A DNA stretch of 64,000 bases. Origin: JAJDTQ01 sp965204235. Lineage in GTDB: Bacteria > Desulfobacterota > Binatia > UBA9968 > JAJDTQ01. Below, in pieces: positions 9,069-17,345 of the stretch. Location of the stretch: assembly GCA_965204235.1 (NCBI GenBank), contig OZ241979.1, positions 1,612,001 to 1,676,000 of the forward strand, written 5' to 3'. The notes below the pieces were generated by a model. That model searched no databases. It was not told the origin of the DNA and was given only the letters and a program-made list of their open reading frames with translations. The position numbers and the translations under genes are program-made. How positions within the stretch are numbered: the first letter of the stretch is position 1; the number at the start of each line of letters is the position of its first letter.

Positions 9069-9223
9069 CGAAATCGATGATCGGCCGATGACGCGCCGCG
9101 TCACGACCGGCGGGTCGGTCACGGTTGCCCACCGCGGCGGGCCGTTGCTCGCACTGTATCCGGGAGTCTGGTACACAAGGTTTTACCCTCGACGAACGAA
9201 CCGCCCCCGGCTGAGGAGGCCCC

Positions 9224-9331
9224 GTGGATTTCGAGTCAGCCCATTACCCTGTCGGTCCCTTGCCCGGGGCCCCCGCCACCGAATATCGAGAACGCGCGCC
9301 GGTTGTCAACCGCGAGGCGCTGCGCTCCTGA
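9224..9331 (+). CDS. possible 35-residue ORF upstream of a methyltransferase
   Basis: A GTG at 9224 follows a strong GAGGAGG and opens a 35-residue frame ending at TGA 9329-9331, just 18 bp before the methyltransferase start. I recognise no family. It may be the remnant of a longer gene or a short regulatory ORF. The support is only the ribosome binding site and position. Confidence 0.25.
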   Translation: MDFESAHYPVGPLPGAPATEYRERAPVVNREALRS

Positions 9332-9349
9332 ACCCTCATCGGGGTTACG

Positions 9350-10420
9350 ATGAACGAAGTCTCGGACAAAGTTTTTCTCCGCACGACCTACGGGGCGATC
9401 ATCCACGGCGACTGCATGGACGTCCTTTCCGAGCTCGAACCGGCTACCGTCGATCTGGTCATGACCAGTCCCCCTTTCGGTCTGGTCCGAAAGAAGGACT
9501 ACGGCAACGTAGCGTCCGAGGATTACAACGACTGGTTCAGGGCTTTCGGCATGGAGTTCCACCGGGTGCTGAAGGACAGCGGGAGCCTGGTGATCGACAT
9601 CGGCGGGGCATGGAGCAAGGGCCAACCGACCCGAAGCCTCTACCACTTCAAGCTGCTCATCATGCTCTGCGAGGAAGTGGGTTTCCATCTTGCACAGGAC
9701 TTCTACTGGTGGAACCCGTCCCGTCTGCCCACGCCCGCCGAATGGGTCACGGTTCGACGCGTGCGTGTCAAGGACGCCGTCAACACGGTATGGTGGCTTT
9801 CCAAGACCCCCTGGCCGAAGGCCAGCAACAAGAGGATCCTGCAGCCGTACAGCGAGTCCATGAAGACCTTGCTCAAAACCGGCTACAGGGCGAAGAAGCG
9901 CCCCTCGGGTCACGACATCAGCGGCAAGTTCGGGACCGACAACGGCGCGGCGATTCCGCCGAACCTGATCGCCATTCCCAACACCGAAAGCAATTCATTC
10001 TATCTTCGCTACTGTGAAGACCATCACCTGAAGCCGCACCCGGCGCGATACCCGGCCGAGCTTCCCGAATACTTCATCCGAATGCTGACGGACCCGGGAG
10101 ATGTCGTCATCGATCCGTTCGGAGGCAGCTGCGTCACCGGGGAAGTCTGTGAGCGTCTGGAACGCCAATGGACCTGCATCGAGTTGCTCGAGGACTATTG
10201 CAACGCGGCGAAGGGACGCTTCGTGCGACCGCCGCTGCAAAATACGACGACAGGCGCTTCGGAGGACGGCAAGACCTACTATCAACTGCCTCACCCCAGG
10301 ATGTTGTGGAAACGGGACGAGGATGAACCGCTGGCGGATGACGGCGGCAAGTCGCGTCCGAAGAAGGCGGCAGGGAAACGAAGGGCGACTCGTCCCGGCA
10401 CGCAGATGGACTTGATGTAA
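9350..10420 (+). CDS. site-specific DNA methyltransferase (beta class, SPPF motif)
   Basis: This 356-residue amino-methyltransferase acts on DNA. The catalytic motif TSPPFG is at residues 39-44, straight after HGDCMDVL. The AdoMet-binding motif (DPFGGSCVTGEV) comes near residue 260, giving the motif IV to motif I order of the beta class. SPPF is most common in N4-cytosine enzymes but also occurs in some adenine enzymes. A Lys/Arg-rich tail ends the protein. It is followed 29 bp later by a small gene that may be its restriction or accessory partner. No full-size endonuclease is visible, so it may be an orphan or the survivor of a restriction-modification system. Confidence 0.85.
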   Translation: MNEVSDKVFLRTTYGAIIHGDCMDVLSELEPATVDLVMTSPPFGLVRKKDYGNVASEDYNDWFRAFGMEFHRVLKDSGSLVIDIGGAWSKGQPTRSLYHFKLLIMLCEEVGFHLAQDFYWWNPSRLPTPAEWVTVRRVRVKDAVNTVWWLSKTPWPKASNKRILQPYSESMKTLLKTGYRAKKRPSGHDISGKFGTDNGAAIPPNLIAIPNTESNSFYLRYCEDHHLKPHPARYPAELPEYFIRMLTDPGDVVIDPFGGSCVTGEVCERLERQWTCIELLEDYCNAAKGRFVRPPLQNTTTGASEDGKTYYQLPHPRMLWKRDEDEPLADDGGKSRPKKAAGKRRATRPGTQMDLM

Positions 10421-10449
10421 GCGGGGATTCGCTCGACGGATGCACGACG

Positions 10450-10932
10450 GTGGCGCGACTCTCGAAACCGGACCTGCTGCGACTCGTCGAACGAGCGATC
10501 CAGGACAGCGGCTGGGGCTTTCTGAAGCTCGGCGCACGGGATGAACACCCGGCCCGGTACCACGTCTATGGCGACCTCGGCTCGCGTCGGATACGGGCTT
10601 ACGTCTGGAACGTGACCCACGGCGGCGGCGCTGCCCGATCCGCCACCGAATACCGAATCCAGATCACGGGAGTTTCCCTTTGCACGCTGCATCATCGTGC
10701 CTTTGATCGAGGTCTGGTCACTTTCGATGGGAGATACTCCACTCATCTCAACGACAAGATGATCGCCGAGTACGGGATGGCGGGTCTCGATGGAGGTCTC
10801 GATCAGTTCCGGGACAACCTGCGGCCTTTCCTCCTGTTGCCGCCCGACCGCCGTGACCTTCCAAACCCGGATTTCATCGACAAGACGAACCTGATGCGAG
10901 GCTGGACGATAGAGACCCGACGCCGCGCATGA
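10450..10932 (+). CDS. small protein downstream of the methyltransferase, possible restriction partner
   Basis: This 160-residue protein is read from a GTG 29 bp after the methyltransferase. The N-terminal half (residues 1-80) holds YVWNVTHGGG, a basic segment and EYRIQITG. That pattern resembles the N-terminal domain found on restriction enzymes and methylase-associated proteins encoded beside DNA methyltransferases. Such proteins are usually much longer. The second half does not continue that pattern as I would expect, so the gene may be a truncated or recombined remnant. I see no complete nuclease active site. Its function is uncertain. Confidence 0.5.
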   Translation: MARLSKPDLLRLVERAIQDSGWGFLKLGARDEHPARYHVYGDLGSRRIRAYVWNVTHGGGAARSATEYRIQITGVSLCTLHHRAFDRGLVTFDGRYSTHLNDKMIAEYGMAGLDGGLDQFRDNLRPFLLLPPDRRDLPNPDFIDKTNLMRGWTIETRRRA

Positions 10933-11100
10933 AGTCGGCCCTGTCCAGTGTTATCCCCCGTTGGAATCACGCCCCCCTTCAGTGGTATCCTGCATTGGAC
11001 GATCCTGCGAGTTGACAGGCGTGGGGCCGGACCCTATCATGGTTCGCCGCGGAGGGAGCCATCCGGCCCGCGAGCATGGTCTGCGGCTCCCACGGTTCCC

Positions 11101-11141
11101 GTCCGTCCTGAGCGTAGCGAAGCGAAGTCGAAGGGCGCGCT
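11101..11141. repeat. MITE core fragment upstream of the first dioxygenase alpha gene
   Basis: Only the core GAGCGTAGCGAAGCGAAGTC with its flanks remains, without terminal repeats. The same fragment, in the same position relative to the gene, precedes the second alpha gene at 12985-13024. It was therefore copied together with the gene. Confidence 0.6.
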
Positions 11142-11173
11142 GGGGCAGCGTCCACCTTGGGGGAGGCAACGAG

Positions 11174-12400
11174 ATGCACGGCGTGAACGGTCTCGTGGAC
11201 ACGGAACGGGGGTTGCTCGACCGCAGCATCTTCGTCTCCCGGGAGATCTACCAGCAGGAGCTGGAGCGCATATTCGCGCGCTGCTGGCTGTTCCTCGGAC
11301 ACGAGACCCAGATCCCCAACCCCAACGACTTCCTCGCCACCTACATGGGCGAAGACCCGGTGCTGCTCTGTCGGGGCGGGGACGGGACCGTCCGGGCGTT
11401 CCTGAACATGTGCCGCCACCGGGGCAACCGGGTGTGCCGGGCGGACCGGGGCAACGCCAAGTCGTTCATGTGCACCTACCACGGCTGGAGCTACGGCAAC
11501 GACGGCAAGCTCACGGGCGTCCCCGGCATGAAGGAGATCTACGGCGGCGAACTGGACATGGCGCAGTGGGGCCTGGTGGAAGTGGCCCGGTTGGACGTGC
11601 ACAAGGGGCTGGTCTTCGGGACCTTCGACCCCGAGGCGCCGCCTCTGCTGGACTATCTCGGGGGCCAGGAGCGGGAGTTGGGGGTCATGTTCGACCGCCG
11701 GGTCGGCGGCACGGAGGTGATGGGCGGGGTGCACAAGTGGGTGATGCACGCCAACTGGAAGTACGCTGCGGACAACTTCTTCGGCGACGACGGCCACCAC
11801 ACCGTCACCCACGCGTCGGTCCGCCAGGTGCCGGTGGACGTGAGGTACTACCCCCGCACCAACGACGACGCGCAGCCCGAGACGGACCGCGGGCTCTCCA
11901 GGGTCGCCGAAGGGGTCATACGCGACTACCATCGCGAGCACTTCGACGAGCTGGTCCGGCGTATCGGTCCGGAGCTTGCCGACCGCCCTGGCCTGGTCAC
12001 CACCGTCTTCCCCAACGTCTCTCCGAACTTCACCCGGCACATGATCCGCGTGTGGCATCCCAAGGGGCCGGACAAGACCGAGATATGGTCGTACTGCGTG
12101 GTGGACCGGGACGCGCCCCCGGAGGTCAAGGACGCCATGCGGCTGCACCTGACCCAGACCTTCGGCCCCAGCGGGAACCTGGAGCAGGACGACATGAACA
12201 ACTGGGTCCAGTGCACCGACACGGCCCGGGGTACGGTGGCCCGGCGCTATCCCCAGAACATCCAGGCCCATCTCGGACGCGAGGAGCGATGCGGTCCCAT
12301 CGGCGGCGGCCGACGCCTGCGGGCCTTCTACGCCCGCTGGGCCATGATGATGGCGGCCGAGGACTGGTCCGACGTGGACCTGGAGACCCGGTACTACTGA
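11174..12400 (+). CDS. aromatic ring-hydroxylating dioxygenase, alpha subunit (copy 1)
   Basis: This is the large catalytic subunit (408 residues) of a Rieske non-heme iron oxygenase. The Rieske [2Fe-2S] ligands are C-R-H near residue 80 and C-T-Y-H about 20 residues later. The mononuclear iron site is in NFFGDDGHHTVTHAS. The enzyme would dihydroxylate an aromatic or related ring using electrons from a reductase, which is not encoded nearby. I chose the ATG at 11174 because GGGGGAGG lies seven bases upstream; the frame further upstream is repeat-derived. The beta subunit follows 28 bp later. A nearly identical second alpha gene lies at 13068. The substrate cannot be told from sequence. Confidence 0.88.
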   Translation: MHGVNGLVDTERGLLDRSIFVSREIYQQELERIFARCWLFLGHETQIPNPNDFLATYMGEDPVLLCRGGDGTVRAFLNMCRHRGNRVCRADRGNAKSFMCTYHGWSYGNDGKLTGVPGMKEIYGGELDMAQWGLVEVARLDVHKGLVFGTFDPEAPPLLDYLGGQERELGVMFDRRVGGTEVMGGVHKWVMHANWKYAADNFFGDDGHHTVTHASVRQVPVDVRYYPRTNDDAQPETDRGLSRVAEGVIRDYHREHFDELVRRIGPELADRPGLVTTVFPNVSPNFTRHMIRVWHPKGPDKTEIWSYCVVDRDAPPEVKDAMRLHLTQTFGPSGNLEQDDMNNWVQCTDTARGTVARRYPQNIQAHLGREERCGPIGGGRRLRAFYARWAMMMAAEDWSDVDLETRYY

Positions 12401-12428
12401 CGCCCTTCCGGGGCAAGGCGGCAACGAC

Positions 12429-12941
12429 TTGACCGACCACGACCTCTGGCACGAGATCCACGATTTCCTCGTGCAGGAAGCAAGGCTCCTGGACGATCGG
12501 TCCTTCGATCGCTGGCTGGAGCTCTTTACCGACGACGTGGTTTACTGGATGCCGGAACGGCTGAACCCGTGGGAGAGCAGCGACCCCGCGGACAGCGTGT
12601 CCAAGCCCGGGGAACTCGCGCTGTTCGAGGAGACCAGGGAGACGCTGCGGACCCGGGTGGCCCGTCTCGCCACCGGCATGGCGTGGTCGGAAGTGCCGCC
12701 TTCCCGCACCCGGCATCTGGTCACCAACGTGCAAGTGGAGCCCGGCGCCAACGACGCCGAGGTGCGGGTCCGGTCCTGTTTCATGGTCCATCGGACCCAA
12801 CTGGAGCACGACCGGCACGTCTTCGTGGGCGAGCGGGACGACGTGCTGCGGAAGGTGGACGGCCAGTGGAAGATCGCCCGCCGGACCATCCTGCTGGACG
12901 AGGCCGTGCTGTCGTCGCCGAACCTGAGTATCTTCTTCTGA
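12429..12941 (+). CDS. aromatic ring-hydroxylating dioxygenase, beta subunit
   Basis: This 170-residue protein belongs to the SnoaL-like/ring-hydroxylating beta family. It has the opening helices followed by LLDDRSFDRWLELFTDDVVYWMP and the later VTNVQVEPGANDAEVRVRSCF sheet. It forms the structural part of the alpha3beta3 oxygenase. The start is a TTG 28 bp after the alpha gene. Only this single beta gene is present for two alpha genes, so both alpha subunits probably compete for it. Confidence 0.85.
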   Translation: MTDHDLWHEIHDFLVQEARLLDDRSFDRWLELFTDDVVYWMPERLNPWESSDPADSVSKPGELALFEETRETLRTRVARLATGMAWSEVPPSRTRHLVTNVQVEPGANDAEVRVRSCFMVHRTQLEHDRHVFVGERDDVLRKVDGQWKIARRTILLDEAVLSSPNLSIFF

Positions 12942-13067
12942 CCGGTCTCGGTGAGCCGACGTCGGCTGCGGCTCCCACGGTTCCCGTCCGTCCTGAGCGT
13001 AGCGAAGCGAAGTCGAAAGGCGCTCTGGGGCAGCGTCCACAGCGTCCACCTTGGGGGAGGCAACGAG

Positions 13068-14297
13068 ATGCACGGCGTGAACGGTCTCGTGGACACGGAA
13101 CGGGGGTTGCTCGACCGCAGCATCTTCGTCTCCCAAGACATCTACCAGCAGGAGCTGGAGCGCATATTCGCGCGCTGCTGGCTGTTCCTCGGACACGAGA
13201 CCCAGATCCCCAACCCCAACGACTTCCTCGCCACCTACATGGGCGAAGACCCGGTGCTGCTCTGTCGGGGCGGGGACGGAGCCATCCGGGCGTTCCTGAA
13301 CATGTGCCGCCACCGGGGCAACCGCGTGTGCCGGGCGGATCGGGGCAACGCCAAGTCGTTCATGTGCACCTACCACGGCTGGAGCTACGGCAACGACGGC
13401 AAGCTCACGGGCGTCCCCGGCATGAAGGAGATCTACGGCGGCGAGTTGGACATGGCGCAGTGGGGCTTGGTGGAAGTGGCCCGGTTGGACGTGCACAAGG
13501 GGCTGGTCTTCGGGACCTTCGACCCCGAGGCGCCGCCTCTGCCGGACTATCTCGGGGGCCAGGAGCGGGAGTTGGGGGTCATGTTCGACCGCCGGGCCGG
13601 CGGCACGGAGGTGATGGGCGGGGTGCACAAGTGGGTGATGCACGCCAACTGGAAGTACGCTGCGGACAACTTCTTCGGCGACGACGGCCACCACACCGTC
13701 ACCCACGCGTCGGTCCGCCAAGTGCCGGTGGACGACCTGTCCTACCCCCGCACCAACGAGGAGCCGCGCCCCCATGCCGACGCCCCCGGGCTCTCCAGGG
13801 TCGCCGGAGGCGTCGTACGGGACTACCTCCTCGACCACTACGACGAGGCGGTGGAGCGAATCGGCCCCGAGCTCGCCCAACAGGCCGGGCTCGTCACCAC
13901 CGTCTTCCCCAACGTCTCTCCGAACTTCATCCGGCACATGATCCGCGTGTGGCATCCCAAGGGGCCGGACAAGACCGAGATATGGTCGTACTGCGTGGTG
14001 GACCGGGACGCGCCCCCGGAGGTCAAGGAGGCCATGCGGCTGCACCTGACCCAGACCTTCGGCCCCAGCGGCAACCTGGAGCAGGACGACATGAACAACT
14101 GGGTCCAGTGCACCGGCACGGCCCGGGGCGTGGTGGCCCAGCGCTATCCCCAGAACGTCCAGGCCCATCTCGGACGCGAGGAGCGGTCCGGCGCATTCGG
14201 CGGCGGCAAGCGCCTGCGAGCCTTCTACGCCCGCTGGGCGGCGATGATGGCCGCGGAGAGATGGTCCGACGTGGACCTGACGACCAGGTACTACTGA
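13068..14297 (+). CDS. aromatic ring-hydroxylating dioxygenase, alpha subunit (copy 2)
   Basis: This second large subunit of 409 residues is almost identical to copy 1 over most of its length, including both the Rieske and mononuclear iron motifs. The differences cluster at about residues 223-265 (the DLSYPRTNEEPRPHADAPG region), which lines the entrance to the active site in this family, and in the last 60 residues. The upstream 100 bp, including a MITE core fragment and the GGGGGAGG ribosome binding site, is duplicated too. No second beta gene follows. The pattern is a tandem duplication with divergence in a substrate-facing segment. Confidence 0.88.
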   Translation: MHGVNGLVDTERGLLDRSIFVSQDIYQQELERIFARCWLFLGHETQIPNPNDFLATYMGEDPVLLCRGGDGAIRAFLNMCRHRGNRVCRADRGNAKSFMCTYHGWSYGNDGKLTGVPGMKEIYGGELDMAQWGLVEVARLDVHKGLVFGTFDPEAPPLPDYLGGQERELGVMFDRRAGGTEVMGGVHKWVMHANWKYAADNFFGDDGHHTVTHASVRQVPVDDLSYPRTNEEPRPHADAPGLSRVAGGVVRDYLLDHYDEAVERIGPELAQQAGLVTTVFPNVSPNFIRHMIRVWHPKGPDKTEIWSYCVVDRDAPPEVKEAMRLHLTQTFGPSGNLEQDDMNNWVQCTGTARGVVAQRYPQNVQAHLGREERSGAFGGGKRLRAFYARWAAMMAAERWSDVDLTTRYY

Positions 14298-14346
14298 CCG
14301 CCCCTCCGACATCCAGACGGCCGCGTGAAAAGCAGTAGCCCGGCGA

Positions 14347-14410
14347 AGCACGTCCTTCGACTTCGCTCCGCTACGCTCAGGACGAACGGGGGTCGTTGTT
14401 CAGGGTTTCC
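14347..14410. repeat. partial MITE downstream of the second alpha gene
   Basis: Core plus one terminal repeat (GGACGAACGGGGGTCGTTG through GGTTTCC). It lies between the dioxygenase genes and the tRNA. Confidence 0.6.
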
Positions 14411-14431
14411 CCAAGTAGCAGCGGAAAAGGT

Positions 14432-14507
<76 letters not shown>

Positions 14508-14628
14508 CCGGAGGGGTGACGTCGGAGGAGGGGGTCAGCGGCCAATCTAGCAGTCGGCCGCGCATGTCGGCAAGCGTCGGCGCGTGTGGAGCCGTACCGT
14601 CGCAGTGGAGGTCCTTCCCCCGCGGGCG

Positions 14629-15429
14629 CTACCGGGCGGCCATGCGGCCTCCCTCCACGGGCAGGTCGGCGCCGGTGATGTAGTCGGCCCAGCGGGAGGC
14701 GAGGAACAGCACCGGACCCACGAAGTCCTCGACCTCGCCCTTCCTTCCCAGCGCCGGCGGGGTGAACTCGCCGGCGCTGTGGGAAGGCTCGGGACCCTTC
14801 CCCTCGCCCCTGGACAGGGCCTCGTACTCGTAAACGGTGGTGAGGCGGTTGGGCGTGAAGCCCGGACTCACGGAGTTCACGTTGATGTTGTCCGGGCCGA
14901 GCTCCACCGCCATCTGCCGGGTGAGCATCACTACGCCGCCCTTGGCCGCGCTGTAGGCGGAGCCGCCGGCCGTGCCGCGGTGCCCGGCGATGGACGCGAT
15001 GTTGACGATCTTGCCGGCGCCCTGCCGTTTCATCACCGGCGCCACGTGGCGCGCGCACAGGTAGGCGGCCTTGAGACAGATGTCCAGCACGAAGTCCCAC
15101 TCGCCGGGCTCCATCTCGCTGAGGGTCTTGGGCGGATAGATCTGCACGGCCGCGGCGTTGACCAGCACGTCGATGGCGCCGTAGCGCTCCACCACCCTCG
15201 CCGCCATGCGCGCCACGTCGGCGTCGTCCGACACGTCGCCGGGGGCGGGAATGGCGTCCACGGCCGGGCCGGTGAGCCTGTCGATGCACTCCAGCGCCTT
15301 CTCTTCCTTGAGGTCGTTGACGGCGACCCTGGCGCCGTGGTCGATGAACCCTTGCGAGAAAGCGCTCCCCAGCACGCCGGCGCCGCCGGTGATGAGGACC
15401 ACCTTGCCCTGAAGTCCGAGATCCCTCAT
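14629..15429 (-). CDS. SDR-family oxidoreductase
   Basis: This short-chain dehydrogenase/reductase has 266 residues. The cofactor site TGGAGVLGS is at residues 14-22, the NAA(A) motif near 90, and the catalytic Ser in VNIASIAG; YSAAKGG supplies the Tyr and Lys. It would reduce or oxidise a small alcohol or ketone with NAD(P)H in the cytosol. The ATG at 15429 has GGGAGGG eight bases upstream; the longer frame upstream is MITE sequence. An insertion around residues 200-225 (GEGKGPEPSHSAGE) lengthens the substrate loop. The substrate is unknown, and it lies downstream of the thiamine genes but is separated from them by a MITE. Confidence 0.85.
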   Translation of the reverse strand: MRDLGLQGKVVLITGGAGVLGSAFSQGFIDHGARVAVNDLKEEKALECIDRLTGPAVDAIPAPGDVSDDADVARMAARVVERYGAIDVLVNAAAVQIYPPKTLSEMEPGEWDFVLDICLKAAYLCARHVAPVMKRQGAGKIVNIASIAGHRGTAGGSAYSAAKGGVVMLTRQMAVELGPDNINVNSVSPGFTPNRLTTVYEYEALSRGEGKGPEPSHSAGEFTPPALGRKGEVEDFVGPVLFLASRWADYITGADLPVEGGRMAAR

Positions 15430-15499
15430 GGATTCCCTCCCTTTCTCCGGTCGCCCGCGGCAGGCCGCGTCACCTTTCCGGGCAGCCTCCGGGCCGAGT

Positions 15500-15614
15500 T
15501 CCCTCTCCCTATGGGAAAGCGCGTCCTTCGACTTCGCTTCGCTACGCTCAGGATGAACGGGGCTCTTCGCTTCGCTACGCTCAGGACGAACGGGGACCGT
15601 TGTCCAGAGTTTCC
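15500..15614. repeat. MITE copy with internal duplication, supplies the thiE stop
   Basis: This copy contains the core CTTCGCTTCGCTACGCTCAG twice. Its right end overlaps the 3' end of thiE, so the last dozen codons and the stop of thiE are encoded by the element. Confidence 0.7.
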
Positions 15615-16252
15615 TTGCCGGAGTCCCGGACCCGTAACGCAGCCAGGATGCTCCGGGCCGCGGCCTTGGGGTCGGGCGCCTCCGATACCGCGGAGACCAG
15701 AGCGGCCCGGGCGGTCCCGGCGGACCTGACCTCGGGCAGGTTGCGCTCGTTGACGCCGCCGATGGCGAAGACCGGCAGCCGCGCGACGTCCGTGACGGCC
15801 TCGAGCGCCGCGGGTCCCTGGGGGTCACCGAACCGCGCCTTCGACGGAGTGGCGAACACGGGTCCGAAGACGATGAAGTCGGCGCCCGCCCGGGCCGCGG
15901 CGCGGACCTCCGCGGGGGAGTGGGTGGACACGCCGATCTTGCGGTCCGCGCCCAGGAGCGCACGGGCCGTTGCCGCGGGCATGGAGTCCGCGGCCAAGTG
16001 CACCCCGGCGGCGTCCGCGGCCAGGGCCACGTCCACCCGGTCGTTGACGAAGAGCTCGGCGCCGTAGCCGTCGCACAGCCGCTTGACCTTCCGCGCAAGA
16101 TCCAGCAACGCCCGTCCGCCCAGGTCCTTCTCCCGCAGTTGCACCGCCCGGACACCGCCCTCCAGGGCCTGCCCCAGCACCCACAGCAGGTCCCGGCCCG
16201 CGGTGGCCTTGCGGTCGGTGACGAGGTACAGGTCGAAATCGACGGCTCTCAA
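15581..16252 (-). CDS. thiE: thiamine phosphate synthase
   Basis: This 223-residue TIM-barrel enzyme joins HMP-diphosphate to thiazole phosphate. The sequence shows LYLVTDR at residues 8-14, QLREKDL near 40, the VNDRVDVA and GVHLAADSM segments, GVSTHSPAE, GADFIVFGPVFATPSK and IGGVNERN, all in the usual order. It is the last gene of a run FAH-thiS-thiG-thiE. The final residues (ETLDNGPRSS) are encoded inside a MITE, so the original C-terminus was replaced. This lies past the conserved barrel and is unlikely to abolish activity. Confidence 0.92.
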   Translation of the reverse strand: MRAVDFDLYLVTDRKATAGRDLLWVLGQALEGGVRAVQLREKDLGGRALLDLARKVKRLCDGYGAELFVNDRVDVALAADAAGVHLAADSMPAATARALLGADRKIGVSTHSPAEVRAAARAGADFIVFGPVFATPSKARFGDPQGPAALEAVTDVARLPVFAIGGVNERNLPEVRSAGTARAALVSAVSEAPDPKAAARSILAALRVRDSGKETLDNGPRSS

Positions 16253-16285
16253 GGGTCCGGCCCGACGTTCCCCGGGGGACGCCGG

Positions 16286-17095
16286 TCAGGCGAGGAGTCC
16301 TTCGATGGGACTCGACGCGGTGGCGTAGAGCTTCCTGGGGATGCGTCCGGCCAGGAACGCCTTTCTCCCGGACTCCACCGCGAGCTTCATGGCGTCGGCC
16401 ATGAGGACGGGATCCCGGGCTCCGGCGATGGCCGTGTTCATGAGCACCCCGTCGCAGCCCATCTCCATGACGATGGCGGCGTCGGAAGCGGTCCCCACGC
16501 CCGCGTCCACGATGACCGGGATGGAGACGTTCTCCTGGATGATGCGGATGTTGTAGGGGTTGCGGATGCCCAGGCCGGATCCGATGGGCGCGGCCAGGGG
16601 CATCACCGCGGCGCAACCCATGTCCTCGAGCTTCCGGGCGGTGACCACGTCGTCGCTGATGTACGGCAGCACCGTAAAGCCTTCCTCCACCAGCAGCCGC
16701 GCGGCTTCGAGGGTGCCCGGGGTGTCGGGGAAGAGCGTCTTGTGGTCGCCGATGACCTCGAGCTTGACCATGCTGCCGACCCCCGCCTCCCGGGCCAGGC
16801 GGCAGGTCCGCACCGCTTCGTCCGGGGTATGGCAGCCCGCGGTGTTGGGGAGGATGGTGAACCTTGCGGGGTCCAGGTAGTCGAGCAGGTTCTCCCGGCC
16901 CCGATCGACGACGTTGACGCGCCGGACCGCCACGGTGACGACCTCGGCCCCGGAAGCCTCGATGGCCTTCCGGGTCTCCTCGAAGTCGCGGTACTTGCCG
17001 GTGCCGACGATCAACCGGGATCGGTACTCCCTCCCGGCCAGACGCAGGCAATCGGAGGGCGCCGCCCCCGGGACCTGGGATACGGGATCGGTCAT
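16286..17095 (-). CDS. thiG: thiazole synthase
   Basis: ThiG (269 residues) builds the thiazole ring from deoxyxylulose phosphate, glycine imine and the sulfur carried on ThiS. The block SRLIVGTGKYRDF opens the barrel, and TVAVRRVN follows. ILPNTAGCHT, VKLEVIGD and VDAGVGTASDAAIVMEMGCDGVLMNTA are the family phosphate-binding and core segments. A Lys in the VKLEVIGD segment is the usual Schiff-base residue. It starts 6 bp after thiS and precedes thiE. No thiH or thiO is visible in this window, so the glycine-oxidising partner must lie elsewhere. Confidence 0.95.
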   Translation of the reverse strand: MTDPVSQVPGAAPSDCLRLAGREYRSRLIVGTGKYRDFEETRKAIEASGAEVVTVAVRRVNVVDRGRENLLDYLDPARFTILPNTAGCHTPDEAVRTCRLAREAGVGSMVKLEVIGDHKTLFPDTPGTLEAARLLVEEGFTVLPYISDDVVTARKLEDMGCAAVMPLAAPIGSGLGIRNPYNIRIIQENVSIPVIVDAGVGTASDAAIVMEMGCDGVLMNTAIAGARDPVLMADAMKLAVESGRKAFLAGRIPRKLYATASSPIEGLLA

Positions 17096-17101
17096 GGCTC
17101 C

Positions 17102-17302
17102 CTATCCACCGCCCACGAAGTGGACGATCTCCACCTCGTCCCCCTGCTTGAGGCGCGTGGCGCCGTGGGCGTCGCGCGAGAGGACCTGGGCGTTGAGCTC
17201 CACCACCACACGCCCGGGTCGCAACTCCAGGTCCTCCAGCAGCCGCGAGACGCTGAGGTCGGCCGCCACCTCGCTGTCCTTGCCGTTGATGCGGATGACC
17301 AC
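17102..17302 (-). CDS. thiS: sulfur carrier protein ThiS
   Basis: This 66-residue ubiquitin-like carrier ends in the required Gly-Gly (VGGG). Its C-terminus is adenylated and converted to a thiocarboxylate that donates sulfur to ThiG. The beta-grasp pattern VIRINGKD..., VVVELNAQVL and DEVEIVHFVGG is typical. It starts with a GTG preceded by GGGAG and is placed directly before thiG. One extra terminal Gly compared with most ThiS proteins is a minor oddity. Confidence 0.92.
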   Translation of the reverse strand: MVIRINGKDSEVAADLSVSRLLEDLELRPGRVVVELNAQVLSRDAHGATRLKQGDEVEIVHFVGGG

Positions 17303-17345
17303 GAGGAGCTCCCGGAGCCCGATTCCGACGGGATGCGCCGGCCCG

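Noticed and set aside
12126..14351. A 741-codon minus-strand frame across the dioxygenase genes
   Set aside because: Both alpha genes and the beta gene on the plus strand carry clear motifs; the antisense frame repeats because the genes are duplicated.
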